Shown: positions 1-4,961 of the stretch, in pieces | Position numbering within the stretch: position 1 is the stretch's first letter | Layout of the letters: every line of letters starts with the position of its first letter | Source: Gemmatimonadaceae bacterium | Lineage (GTDB): Bacteria; Gemmatimonadota; Gemmatimonadetes; Gemmatimonadales; Gemmatimonadaceae | Assembly (NCBI GenBank): GCA_013361745.1 | Contig: JABFXM010000503.1 | Coordinates: 1-6,955 of the forward strand | Length of the DNA stretch: 6,955 nucleotides | Reading direction: 5' to 3' | Translations under genes and position numbers: made by a program | The notes under the pieces: model-generated | The model's input: only the letters and a program-made list of their open reading frames with translations | What the model was told of the DNA's origin: nothing | Database searches by the model: none

Positions 1-885
1 CGCCGGCGCGAGCGCCAGCTTGGCGAACCGCTCCGGGTCCGAGGACCAGGGCACGATGTCGATGCGCTCCCCACCGAGCTCGTTCACCACGGCCTGCACG
101 CGCGAGCCCTTCAGCCCGACGCAGGCGCCAACGGGATCGATGCTGTCGTCGCGCGAGAAGACCGCGATCTTCGAGCGGCTGCCGACTTCGCGGGCAGCCA
201 CGCGGATCTCGACGATCCCCTGCTGGATCTCCGGGACCTCGAGCTTGAAGAGCGCCTTCACGAAGAGCGGATCGGCGCGGCTGAAGATCAGCCGCGGGCC
301 CTTCGGCGTCTCCTCGACGCGCTTGAGGACCGCGCGGATCGGCTCACCCTGATGGAAGTGCTCGCGGTGGTTCTGCTCGCGGTACGGGATGATCGCCTCG
401 GCTTCGCGGAACTTGTTCAGCATGATGACGAGCTTCCCGCGCTCGATCTGCTGAACTTCGCCCGAGAGGAGCTCGCCGACCCGCGAGGAGAACTCGTCGC
501 GGATGCGGGTGCGCTCGCCCTCGCGGACGCGCTGGATGATCCGCTGCTTCGCCGCCTGGACCGCGGCACGGCCGAAGACGGCGAAATCGACCGGCTCCTC
601 CATCTGGTCGCCGACCTGATACTCCTCGTCGAAGAAGCGCGCCTCCTCGAGGGAGACCTCGCGCGCGGGATCGGTCACGGCGTCGACGACGGTCTTGAGG
701 ACGACGATGCGGATGTCTCCACGCCCGTCGTCGATCGAGACTTCCGCCTGTACCGTCGGCCCGTACTTCTTGGCGAGCGCCGCATAGATCCCGTCCTGCA
801 GGAGCTCGTGCAGCTCCGACCGGTCGAGCTGCTTGACGTTCGTCAGCTCCCGAACCGCCGCCAGAATTTCCGCTGAACTGACCAT
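1..885 (-). CDS. nusA: Transcription termination/antitermination factor NusA (C-terminus beyond window)
   Basis: NusA binds RNA polymerase and nascent RNA, stimulating pausing and intrinsic termination and taking part in antitermination complexes. Seen: the frame is open from the ATG at 885 to the left edge, giving 295 residues. An N-terminal RNAP-binding domain (about 1-125) is followed by an S1 domain (about 137-203) and the first KH domain (from about 225). The KH1 signature DPVGACVGLKGSRVQAV (250-266), with its GxxG loop, and LGGERIDIVPW (270-280) are near-identical to characterised NusA proteins. The second KH domain and any C-terminal extension lie outside the window. The start is supported by AGAGGGG on the minus strand about 5 nt upstream, in the 11-nt gap after the rimP stop. 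It is cotranscribed with rimP and probably controlled by the leader at 1394-1493. Identification is essentially certain; only the C-terminus is unknown. Confidence 0.97.
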   Translation of the reverse strand, partial: MVSSAEILAAVRELTNVKQLDRSELHELLQDGIYAALAKKYGPTVQAEVSIDDGRGDIRIVVLKTVVDAVTDPAREVSLEEARFFDEEYQVGDQMEEPVDFAVFGRAAVQAAKQRIIQRVREGERTRIRDEFSSRVGELLSGEVQQIERGKLVIMLNKFREAEAIIPYREQNHREHFHQGEPIRAVLKRVEETPKGPRLIFSRADPLFVKALFKLEVPEIQQGIVEIRVAAREVGSRSKIAVFSRDDSIDPVGACVGLKGSRVQAVVNELGGERIDIVPWSSDPERFAKLALAPA

Positions 886-896
886 CCGAACCCCTC

Positions 897-1361
897 TTAC
901 CGTTTCCAGGTAAACGCCAGCCGGGCCTCTCGAACTCCCGCCAGCGGAATGCGCCGCTCTTCGCCCTTCGGCATCCGCACGACCGCTTCTTCCGCGCCCG
1001 GCTCTCCCTCCACCGCCACGATCTCGACCTCGGCCCTGCCACCAACCGCGTCGCTGACGACGCTCGCCTGCCGGCCGACGAAGCGCCGCCAATCCTCCGC
1101 ATGTCGCAGCGGTCGTTCGACACCAGGCGACGAGACCTGCAAGACGTACCGCGGCGCGACGACATCGCCCGCGTCGAGCTTCGACTCGATCGCGCGCGAC
1201 ACCTTCGCGCAATCGTCCACCGTCACCTTCTCACGATCGAGCCGGTCCATCCGCACGTCGATGATCGGCCGCTGCTTCGTCCCGCCCTTCCGCAACTCGA
1301 CGAGCTCGAACCCGAGCGCATCAAGCTCCCTCTGGACAATGACTTCCAGCGAATCGCTCAC
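897..1361 (-). CDS. rimP: Ribosome maturation factor RimP
   Basis: RimP assists 30S subunit maturation in the cytoplasm and usually precedes nusA. Seen: 154 residues, the usual family size. LDALGFELVELR (13-24) matches the conserved N-terminal ALGFELV block. VTVDDCAKVSRAIESKLD (46-63) and YVLQVSSPGVERPL (72-85) are the hallmark RimP motifs, and an SH3-like C-terminal domain (about 87-154) follows. I chose the GTG at 1361 because family homology begins there. A longer in-frame reading from an ATG at 1424 would place its first codons inside the terminator hairpin and adds no conserved sequence. No convincing Shine-Dalgarno precedes the GTG; the nearest purine run, GAGA inside the palindrome CGAGATCTCG (1369-1378), is too far upstream, so initiation may be weak or structure-controlled. 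The stop lies 11 nt before nusA. Product certain, start fairly sure. Confidence 0.95.
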   Translation of the reverse strand: MSDSLEVIVQRELDALGFELVELRKGGTKQRPIIDVRMDRLDREKVTVDDCAKVSRAIESKLDAGDVVAPRYVLQVSSPGVERPLRHAEDWRRFVGRQASVVSDAVGGRAEVEIVAVEGEPGAEEAVVRMPKGEERRIPLAGVREARLAFTWKR

Positions 1362-1393
1362 GTTGTGTCGAGATCTCGGACGCCGACGCCAGG

Positions 1394-1425
1394 AAACAAA
1401 AAATGTGGGGAAACTCCCCCACATT
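1394..1425 (-). terminator. Intrinsic terminator / putative attenuator in the rimP-nusA leader
   Basis: Read on the minus strand, AATGTGGGG (9 nt) and its exact complement CCCCACATT flank a 6-nt loop (1411-1416). The right arm runs into TTTTTTGTTT (1403-1394), giving a GC-rich stem with a U-tract. The plus-strand reading has no T-run after the stem, so termination is directional. It lies 86 nt after the pgeF stop, so it can end the murA-pgeF transcript. It also lies downstream of a candidate rimP promoter (1465-1493) and upstream of the rimP GTG, so that transcript must pass through it, which makes an attenuator role likely (inference). Confidence 0.85.
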
Positions 1426-1430
1426 CAACT

Positions 1431-1453
1431 CGCGACCCGTCTCCGGGGGCGCG
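1431..1453 (-). promoter_or_regulatory. Small GNRA-capped hairpin in the rimP leader RNA
   Basis: On the minus strand, CGCG (1453-1450) can pair with CGCG (1434-1431). After a small asymmetric internal loop, CCCG (1447-1444) pairs with CGGG (1439-1436) and closes a GAGA tetraloop of the GNRA class. The element sits between the predicted transcription start (about 1458) and the terminator stem. Its C-run (1449-1445) could instead pair with the G-run of the terminator's first arm (1420-1416), a possible but short five-pair antiterminator. The structure is visible; any function is inference. Confidence 0.4.
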
Positions 1454-1464
1454 CAGCAGTAATG

Positions 1465-1493
1465 AATGTACTCTACGGCGAGACCGGAATCAA
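1465..1493 (-). promoter_or_regulatory. Candidate sigma70-type promoter for rimP-nusA
   Basis: On the minus strand, TTGATT (1493-1488) is followed after exactly 17 bp by TACATT (1470-1465). Each hexamer matches 4 of 6 consensus positions. The surrounding DNA is locally AT-richer than the coding regions, and the site lies in the short gap after pgeF. The predicted start is near 1458, giving a leader of about 97 nt that contains the terminator hairpin. Confidence 0.6.
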
Positions 1494-1510
1494 GCCGAGC
1501 ACGTCGCGGC

Positions 1511-2239
1511 TCACCTCGGCTCCGCCATCATGACCCCGAGCTGTCGCCCGGTATCTCCGGCCCGATGCGAGAAGAAGCGATCGTTGTCGCAGCGCGTGCA
1601 GCGCTCGCTGATCGTGATCTCGCGGACGCCGAGCGCGCGCGCGTGGTCGGCGATGAGCGCGCGGAGATCGACGGTGGTCGGCCGATCGACCGACTTGCCG
1701 GTGAGCGCCGCGTAAACATCGGGGCTCACCTCGTAGCAGCGTCCGCAGATCGCCGGGCCGCAGTGGACGACGAGCTCGACCGCCGGTGCGTTCTCCTTCG
1801 CGAGGAGGTCCACCGCTTCGGCGATGATCCGCGCGGCGGTACCGCGCCAGCCGGAGTGGAGGAGCGCCGTCGCTCCATTGCGATGCCCGATGAAGACGGG
1901 CACGCAGTCGGCGATCGTCACCGCCATCGCGGTGCCGGGGAGCGGCGAGAGGTGTCCGTCCGCGTCGTCGGCTCGGAGCCACCCCGTCCAACCCGGGACG
2001 TGGCGGACAACCGTCGCCCCGTGCACCTGCCGGGCGCTCGCGAGCCGGGCACCGCCGAGTGATTCGCGCAGCGCCCCCCAACGGGCGAAGACCTCACCCA
2101 CCGGTTCGCCGCTCTGGAGCCCGAAGCTTCCCACCTCGCGCGTGGTCGTGAACGCGGAGATGCCGATCGCCGCGAAGCCGGGGGCGACCTCGCGTCCGTC
2201 GAGGCGCTGGGCGGGACCGCTGGAATTCTCCGCGGCCAT
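1511..2239 (-). CDS. pgeF: PgeF/YfiH-family multicopper-like (DUF152, laccase-domain) protein
   Basis: This family has been called polyphenol oxidase or purine nucleoside phosphorylase. In E. coli YfiH is the peptidoglycan editing factor PgeF, which keeps L-Ser out of position 1 of the stem peptide. Seen: 242 residues, normal for the family. Metal-site motifs are QVHG (71-74, His73), TIADCVPVFI (108-117, Cys112) and LLHSGWRGTAARI (126-138, His128), matching the His/Cys/His triad. HCGPAICGRCYEV (159-171) and the C-terminal CTRCDNDRFFSHRAGDTGR (214-232) are also diagnostic. The ATG at 2239 overlaps the murA TGA by one base (TGATG), and the only purine-rich site is about 14 nt upstream, so translation is probably coupled to murA. 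The same frame stays open far into murA on the same strand, but that is a GC artefact. The pairing with murA favours the peptidoglycan-editing role over purine metabolism (inference). Confidence 0.93.
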   Translation of the reverse strand: MAAENSSGPAQRLDGREVAPGFAAIGISAFTTTREVGSFGLQSGEPVGEVFARWGALRESLGGARLASARQVHGATVVRHVPGWTGWLRADDADGHLSPLPGTAMAVTIADCVPVFIGHRNGATALLHSGWRGTAARIIAEAVDLLAKENAPAVELVVHCGPAICGRCYEVSPDVYAALTGKSVDRPTTVDLRALIADHARALGVREITISERCTRCDNDRFFSHRAGDTGRQLGVMMAEPR

Positions 2240-3549
2240 CAGTCGCGGCGGCGCTCCTCGATGCGCTCGATCTTGGCGCCGAGCGCACGCAGCCGCTCGT
2301 CGATCCTCTCGTAGCCTCGCTCGATCTGGCCGACGTTGTTGATGGTGCTCGTACCGCGGGCGCACAGCGCGGCGAGGAGCATCGCCATCCCGGCGCGGAT
2401 GTCCGGGGATTCGACCGTCGACGCGGTGAGCTGCGTGGGGCCGGCGATGATCGCGCGGTGCGGGTCGCAGAGCACGATGCGCGCGCCCATCCCGACCAGC
2501 TTGTCGACGAAGAACATCCGGGACTCGAACATTTTCTCGAACATCATGATCATCCCGCGGCACTGGGTCGCGGTGACGATCGCGATGCTCATGACGTCGG
2601 CCGGGAACGCCGGCCAGGGCTGGTCCTCGAGCTTCGGCACCGCGCCACCGAGGTCGCTCTGGATCTCCATCTCCTGGTTCGCCGGCACGACGAGGTCCGC
2701 GCCATCGACGGAGGTCTCGACGCCGAGCCGCTCGAAGCCCATGCGGATCGCGCGCAGGTGCTCGACGCCCGCGCGCTCGATGCGGAGCGCGGATTTCGTC
2801 ACGGCGGCGAGCCCGATGAACGAGCCGACCTCGATGTGATCGGGGCCGATGCGATGCGTGGCGCCGTGCAGCGGTCGTCCGCCCTGGATGGTCACGCGGT
2901 TCGTGCCGATCCCCTCGATCTGCGCGCCGAGGGCGACGAGGAAGTGGCAGAGGTCCTGGACGTGCGGCTCGCAGGCCGCGTTGCCGATGACGGTCGTACC
3001 GGTCGCGGCCACGGCGGCGGTGATCGCGTTCTCGGTCGCGGTCACGCTCGGCTCGTCGAGGAAGATGTCGGCACCGCGAAGACCCGAGGTGCGGAACTCG
3101 AAGCGACGGCCGATCTTGAAGGTCGCGCCGAGCTGCTCGAGGGCGAGGAAGTGCGTGTCGAGCCGGCGACGCCCGATGACGTCGCCACCGGGGGGCGGGA
3201 GGGTGACCTCGCCGCAGCGCGCGAGCAGGGGGGCGGCGAGCAGGATGGCGCCGCGAATCTTCTTGCAGAGCTCCGGATCGAGATCGGCCGCACGCACCTC
3301 CTTTGCGTGGATGCGAAGCGTGTTGCGCGCGGTCCACTCGGCGCTCGCGCCGACCGACTTCACCAGCTCGACCAGCGTCTCGACGTCGCGGATGCGCGGC
3401 ACGTTCTCGAGCACCACCGGCTGATCGGTGATGAGGGCGGAGGCGACGATCGGGAGCGCCGCGTTCTTGTTGCCGGAGGGGATGATGGTGCCGGAGAGGC
3501 GATGCCCTCCCTCGACGACGTATTGGAGCGCGTGCGGAGCGGAGCCCAT
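2239..3549 (-). CDS. murA: UDP-N-acetylglucosamine 1-carboxyvinyltransferase MurA, Cys-to-Asp type
   Basis: MurA transfers enolpyruvate from PEP to UDP-GlcNAc, the first committed step of peptidoglycan synthesis, in the cytoplasm. Seen: 436 residues, slightly above the usual length near 420. PSGNKNAALP (24-33) carries the catalytic Lys28-Asn29 pair. PAFPADVMS (313-321) holds the conserved Asp318, SPDIRAGMA (381-389) the Arg385, and GYERIDERLRALGAKIERI (412-430) is the family C-terminus. The active-site loop reads PPPGGDVIGRRRLDTH (118-133): residue 123 is Asp (GAC, 3183-3181) where E. coli has Cys115, the fosfomycin target, while the downstream Arg128 is kept. The ATG at 3549 was chosen because homology begins a few residues later; a TTG at 3615 would add 22 uncharacteristic residues. 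No clear Shine-Dalgarno is visible, and I found no strong promoter in the gap. It is translationally coupled to pgeF. Confidence 0.96.
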   Translation of the reverse strand: MGSAPHALQYVVEGGHRLSGTIIPSGNKNAALPIVASALITDQPVVLENVPRIRDVETLVELVKSVGASAEWTARNTLRIHAKEVRAADLDPELCKKIRGAILLAAPLLARCGEVTLPPPGGDVIGRRRLDTHFLALEQLGATFKIGRRFEFRTSGLRGADIFLDEPSVTATENAITAAVAATGTTVIGNAACEPHVQDLCHFLVALGAQIEGIGTNRVTIQGGRPLHGATHRIGPDHIEVGSFIGLAAVTKSALRIERAGVEHLRAIRMGFERLGVETSVDGADLVVPANQEMEIQSDLGGAVPKLEDQPWPAFPADVMSIAIVTATQCRGMIMMFEKMFESRMFFVDKLVGMGARIVLCDPHRAIIAGPTQLTASTVESPDIRAGMAMLLAALCARGTSTINNVGQIERGYERIDERLRALGAKIERIEERRRD

Positions 3550-3682
3550 TTCGAGAAGCGCGAGTGTGTGTGTTCGGGAGGGCGAAGGATGATCGGTCGC
3601 CCATTGGACGCGCAAGCGAGCGGCGCGATACGCGCGACGGCGCAGGTGATCAGCGGCACGTCCGCGCCGTCGCGGAAGGCCG

Positions 3683-3712
3683 TTGGCGCCACGCCGCCGG
3701 AGCGATTACCAT
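3683..3712 (+). promoter_or_regulatory. Candidate promoter for the DUF948-YtxH-phospholipase block
   Basis: TTGGCG (3683-3688) and TACCAT (3707-3712) are separated by 18 bp, each matching 4 of 6 sigma70 consensus positions. The predicted start near 3720 leaves about a 49-nt untranslated leader before the ATG at 3769. The -10 lies in the only AT-richer patch of an otherwise very GC-rich gap. Moderate support only; a stress sigma factor could read a different site. Confidence 0.4.
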
Positions 3713-3734
3713 AGCCGCAGCAGGGCTCGGCTGG

Positions 3735-3768
3735 CCTCACCTTTGCACGTGAGGGGGCGCGGGCCGCG
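3735..3768 (+). promoter_or_regulatory. Inverted repeats around the ribosome-binding site of the DUF948 gene
   Basis: CCTCAC (3735-3740) and its exact complement GTGAGG (3749-3754) flank 8 nt; the right arm includes part of the Shine-Dalgarno GAGGGGG (3751-3757). The 11 nt between that site and the ATG are themselves a near-palindrome, CGCGGGCCGCG (3758-3768). The first stem would mask the ribosome-binding site if it forms. Short repeats are common in such GC-rich DNA, so regulation is only a possibility. Confidence 0.3.
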
Positions 3769-4431
3769 ATGGCCCAGACCACGGAGACGATGATCGACGC
3801 GATGACGCACGCCGGTTCGTTGCTGCTCCAGGCAGCGGCGACGCTGCCGGACACTCTGTTCACGAAGCCCGTCGCGCCGGTGCGCGGCTGGTTCGAGCAG
3901 GTCACCGGCATTGCCAGCGGGCTGGTGTCGATCACGCTGCTCGTGCTGACGGTGGCGCTCGTCCCCGCGGCGTGGAACTTCAGGAAGAGCTACAAGAAGG
4001 TGAGCGAGCTGCTCGACAAGATCTACGCGGACGTCAATCCGCTGATGAAGCACGCGAGCACCGTGGCGGACAACATGGACTACATCACGACGTCGGTGCG
4101 CGTGGACATGCAGCGCGTGAACCAGACGATCGCGGTGGCGAACCAGAAGCTGCGCGAGGCGGTGGATCTGACCGAGTCGCGGCTGCAGGAGTTCAACGCG
4201 CTGCTGAAGGTGGTCCAACAGGAGGCGGAGGACACCTTCGTCACGACCGCCTCGGTGGTGCGGGGTGTGCGGAAGGGGATGGAGACCCTCGAGGTGGAGA
4301 CGAGGGGGAACGACGCGGCGCGGCTGACGCGCGCGACTGACGACGACTGGATCGAGGGAGACGACGATGGCGACGACAGCACGGCCGCGGACCGGCGGGC
4401 AGGCCCGCGCATCCGCTCGCGCGAGCTCTGA
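3769..4431 (+). CDS. DUF948-type membrane-anchored coiled-coil protein (YtxG-like)
   Basis: The function is not established; Bacillus DUF948 proteins include the general stress protein YtxG. Seen: 220 residues with no signal peptidase site. One hydrophobic segment (about 47-69) is followed by FRKSYKKVSELLDKIYADV (71-89), giving a cytosolic-side basic boundary. A long Gly-free, Pro-poor helix with heptad-like spacing (about 76-158) reads as coiled coil, and the tail is strongly acidic then basic (DDDWIEGDDDGDD at 191-203). The single membrane helix followed by a helix rich in N, V, T and Q is the DUF948 pattern. The ATG at 3769 has GAGGGGG 11 nt upstream, a long spacing; ATG at 3790, with GGAG 3 nt before it, is an alternative. 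The last 65 bp also encode the start of the next gene in another frame. It probably acts with the YtxH-like neighbour at the inner membrane (inference). Confidence 0.8.
   Translation: MAQTTETMIDAMTHAGSLLLQAAATLPDTLFTKPVAPVRGWFEQVTGIASGLVSITLLVLTVALVPAAWNFRKSYKKVSELLDKIYADVNPLMKHASTVADNMDYITTSVRVDMQRVNQTIAVANQKLREAVDLTESRLQEFNALLKVVQQEAEDTFVTTASVVRGVRKGMETLEVETRGNDAARLTRATDDDWIEGDDDGDDSTAADRRAGPRIRSREL
4354..4360 (+). promoter_or_regulatory. Shine-Dalgarno site fixing the YtxH-like start inside the DUF948 gene
   Basis: GAGGGAG ends 6 nt before the ATG at 4367, an ideal spacing. It lies inside the preceding coding sequence, where it encodes part of that protein's acidic tail. No other ATG, GTG or TTG start is seen before the membrane helix, so this site supports a genuine 65-bp gene overlap. 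Confidence 0.65.
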
Positions 4432-4819
4432 GGAATCGCGGGAGCAGCAATTCGACCTCCTGACCGCGACGCTGATCGGCGTGGCGATCGGGGTGGGCAC
4501 GACGCTGCTGCTGCGGCGCGGGCCGGCCGGCGAGCGCCCGCTGATGCCGCTGCTCAAGGGCGTCGGCAAGGGTGCGCGGTGGGCCGGCGTGATGGGAATG
4601 CGTGGCGCGAAGGTGGGCGCGAAGGCGAGCCGCCGTGGCGCCGCATGGGTGGCGGATCGCGGCGAGGACCTCTGGGAGCAGGTGCCCACCGAGGAGATCG
4701 GCGAATCCATCGGCGAGTTTCTCGAGGAAGCGCGCGATCGCATCGCCGACACCGTCGAATCGGAGATGAAAGATCTTCGGAAGGCGATCAAGCGTCAGCG
4801 CCGCAAGCTCGGCGTCTGA
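4367..4819 (+). CDS. Small YtxH-like single-pass membrane protein
   Basis: The exact role is unknown; YtxH-domain proteins are small membrane proteins often linked to stress responses. Seen: 150 residues. A basic, Ala/Ser-rich N-terminus (1-28) precedes a glycine-zipper-like membrane helix LLTATLIGVAIGVGTTLLL (31-49). An Arg pair follows, then a Gly/Ala/Lys-rich amphipathic stretch (about 64-95) with several GxxxG-like spacings. A charged helix runs from about 108 to 147, ending in the basic KAIKRQRRKLGV. The small helix with G38, G42 and G44 followed by a charged helical tail is the YtxH layout, though without its usual LFAPxxG motif, so the family call is tentative. The start is overprinted on the DUF948 C-terminus, implying tight coexpression. 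In Bacillus subtilis, ytxG (DUF948) and ytxH are likewise adjacent. Confidence 0.7.
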   Translation: MATTARPRTGGQARASARASSEESREQQFDLLTATLIGVAIGVGTTLLLRRGPAGERPLMPLLKGVGKGARWAGVMGMRGAKVGAKASRRGAAWVADRGEDLWEQVPTEEIGESIGEFLEEARDRIADTVESEMKDLRKAIKRQRRKLGV

Positions 4820-4842
4820 CCGTCGGAGCGGCGGTCCGGAGC

Positions 4843-4871
4843 GAGGCGGAGCGTCCCCGGCGTTCCGCCTC
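4843..4871 (+). other. Eleven-base-pair intergenic hairpin without a U-tract
   Basis: GAGGCGGAGCG (4843-4853) pairs with CGTTCCGCCTC (4861-4871) around a 7-nt loop, with one G-U wobble and no mismatch. No T-run follows, so it is not a standard intrinsic terminator. It covers the only Shine-Dalgarno-like GGAG (4848-4851) ahead of the phospholipase reading frame and the codons for the presumed signal-peptide N-region. It could be a transcript-end stem, a translational switch or an mRNA processing site; the sequence does not decide. Confidence 0.55.
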
Positions 4872-4961
4872 CTCCGCCTGCTCGCGCTGCCGTTAGGCGC
4901 GCTGGTCCTCGTCGCGCTCTTCCCGCGCGACGCGTGGGCGTGGACCCCCGGCACGCACATC
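4860..4961 (+). other. In-frame signal peptide and mature N-terminus upstream of the phospholipase ATG
   Basis: The frame of the phospholipase gene stays open upstream to a stop at 4767-4769. From 4860 it encodes a typical signal peptide: a basic start (FRLLRLL), a hydrophobic core (ALPLGALVLVALF) and the cleavage motif AWA, directly followed by WTPGTHI. Secreted zinc-dependent phospholipases C begin at a Trp whose amino group binds zinc, so this Trp (4941-4943) is probably mature residue 1. No ATG, GTG or TTG occurs in frame between 4770 and 4961. The codon best spaced after GGAG (4848-4851) is GCG at 4860, one base from GTG. Confidence 0.7.
4891..4898 (+). repeat. CGTTAGGC octamer, copy 1
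   Basis: Copy 1 lies in the signal-peptide region of the phospholipase frame and encodes the Leu-Gly step with a TTA codon. Together with the copies at 5176 and 6256 it accounts for every in-frame TTA leucine codon I found in the window. Confidence 0.5.

Noticed and set aside
344..1165. A 273-codon minus-strand frame spanning the rimP-nusA junction, and plus-strand frames at 352-876 and 949-1715.
   Set aside because: RimP and NusA are unambiguous in other frames here; these are shadows.
1422..1424. ATG at 1424 as the rimP start.
   Set aside because: It lies within the terminator stem, adds 21 residues unlike RimP and lacks a Shine-Dalgarno; homology starts at the GTG at 1361.
1511..3604. 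A 697-codon open frame on the minus strand that could suggest a large fusion ending in PgeF.
   Set aside because: Only the last 242 codons resemble a protein family. The upstream part is the +1-shifted reading of murA, Arg/Ala/His-rich as expected for a frame shadow in GC-rich DNA.
3623..3635. GCGCG-ATA-CGCGC inverted repeat in the murA upstream region as an operator.
   Set aside because: It is short and made only of GC alternation, so expected often by chance; no second copy or promoter overlap supports it.
2458..3714. A 418-codon plus-strand frame opposite murA.
   Set aside because: It is antisense to a clearly conserved murA frame; its composition (Arg, Asp, Glu, Ala, Gly, His) is that of a reverse-strand shadow and it has no recognisable motif.
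3706..4791. A 361-codon minus-strand frame opposite the DUF948 and YtxH-like genes.
   Set aside because: The plus-strand frames have well-formed membrane helices, ribosome-binding sites and coupled order. The minus frame is His/Arg/Pro-rich without motifs.
4891..4898. CGTTAGGC read as an integron attC core (GTTRRRY), with GCCTAAC at 6256 as the opposite arm.
   Set aside because: The arms are more than 1 kb apart inside conserved codons. There is no imperfect palindrome between them, no cassette structure and no integrase.
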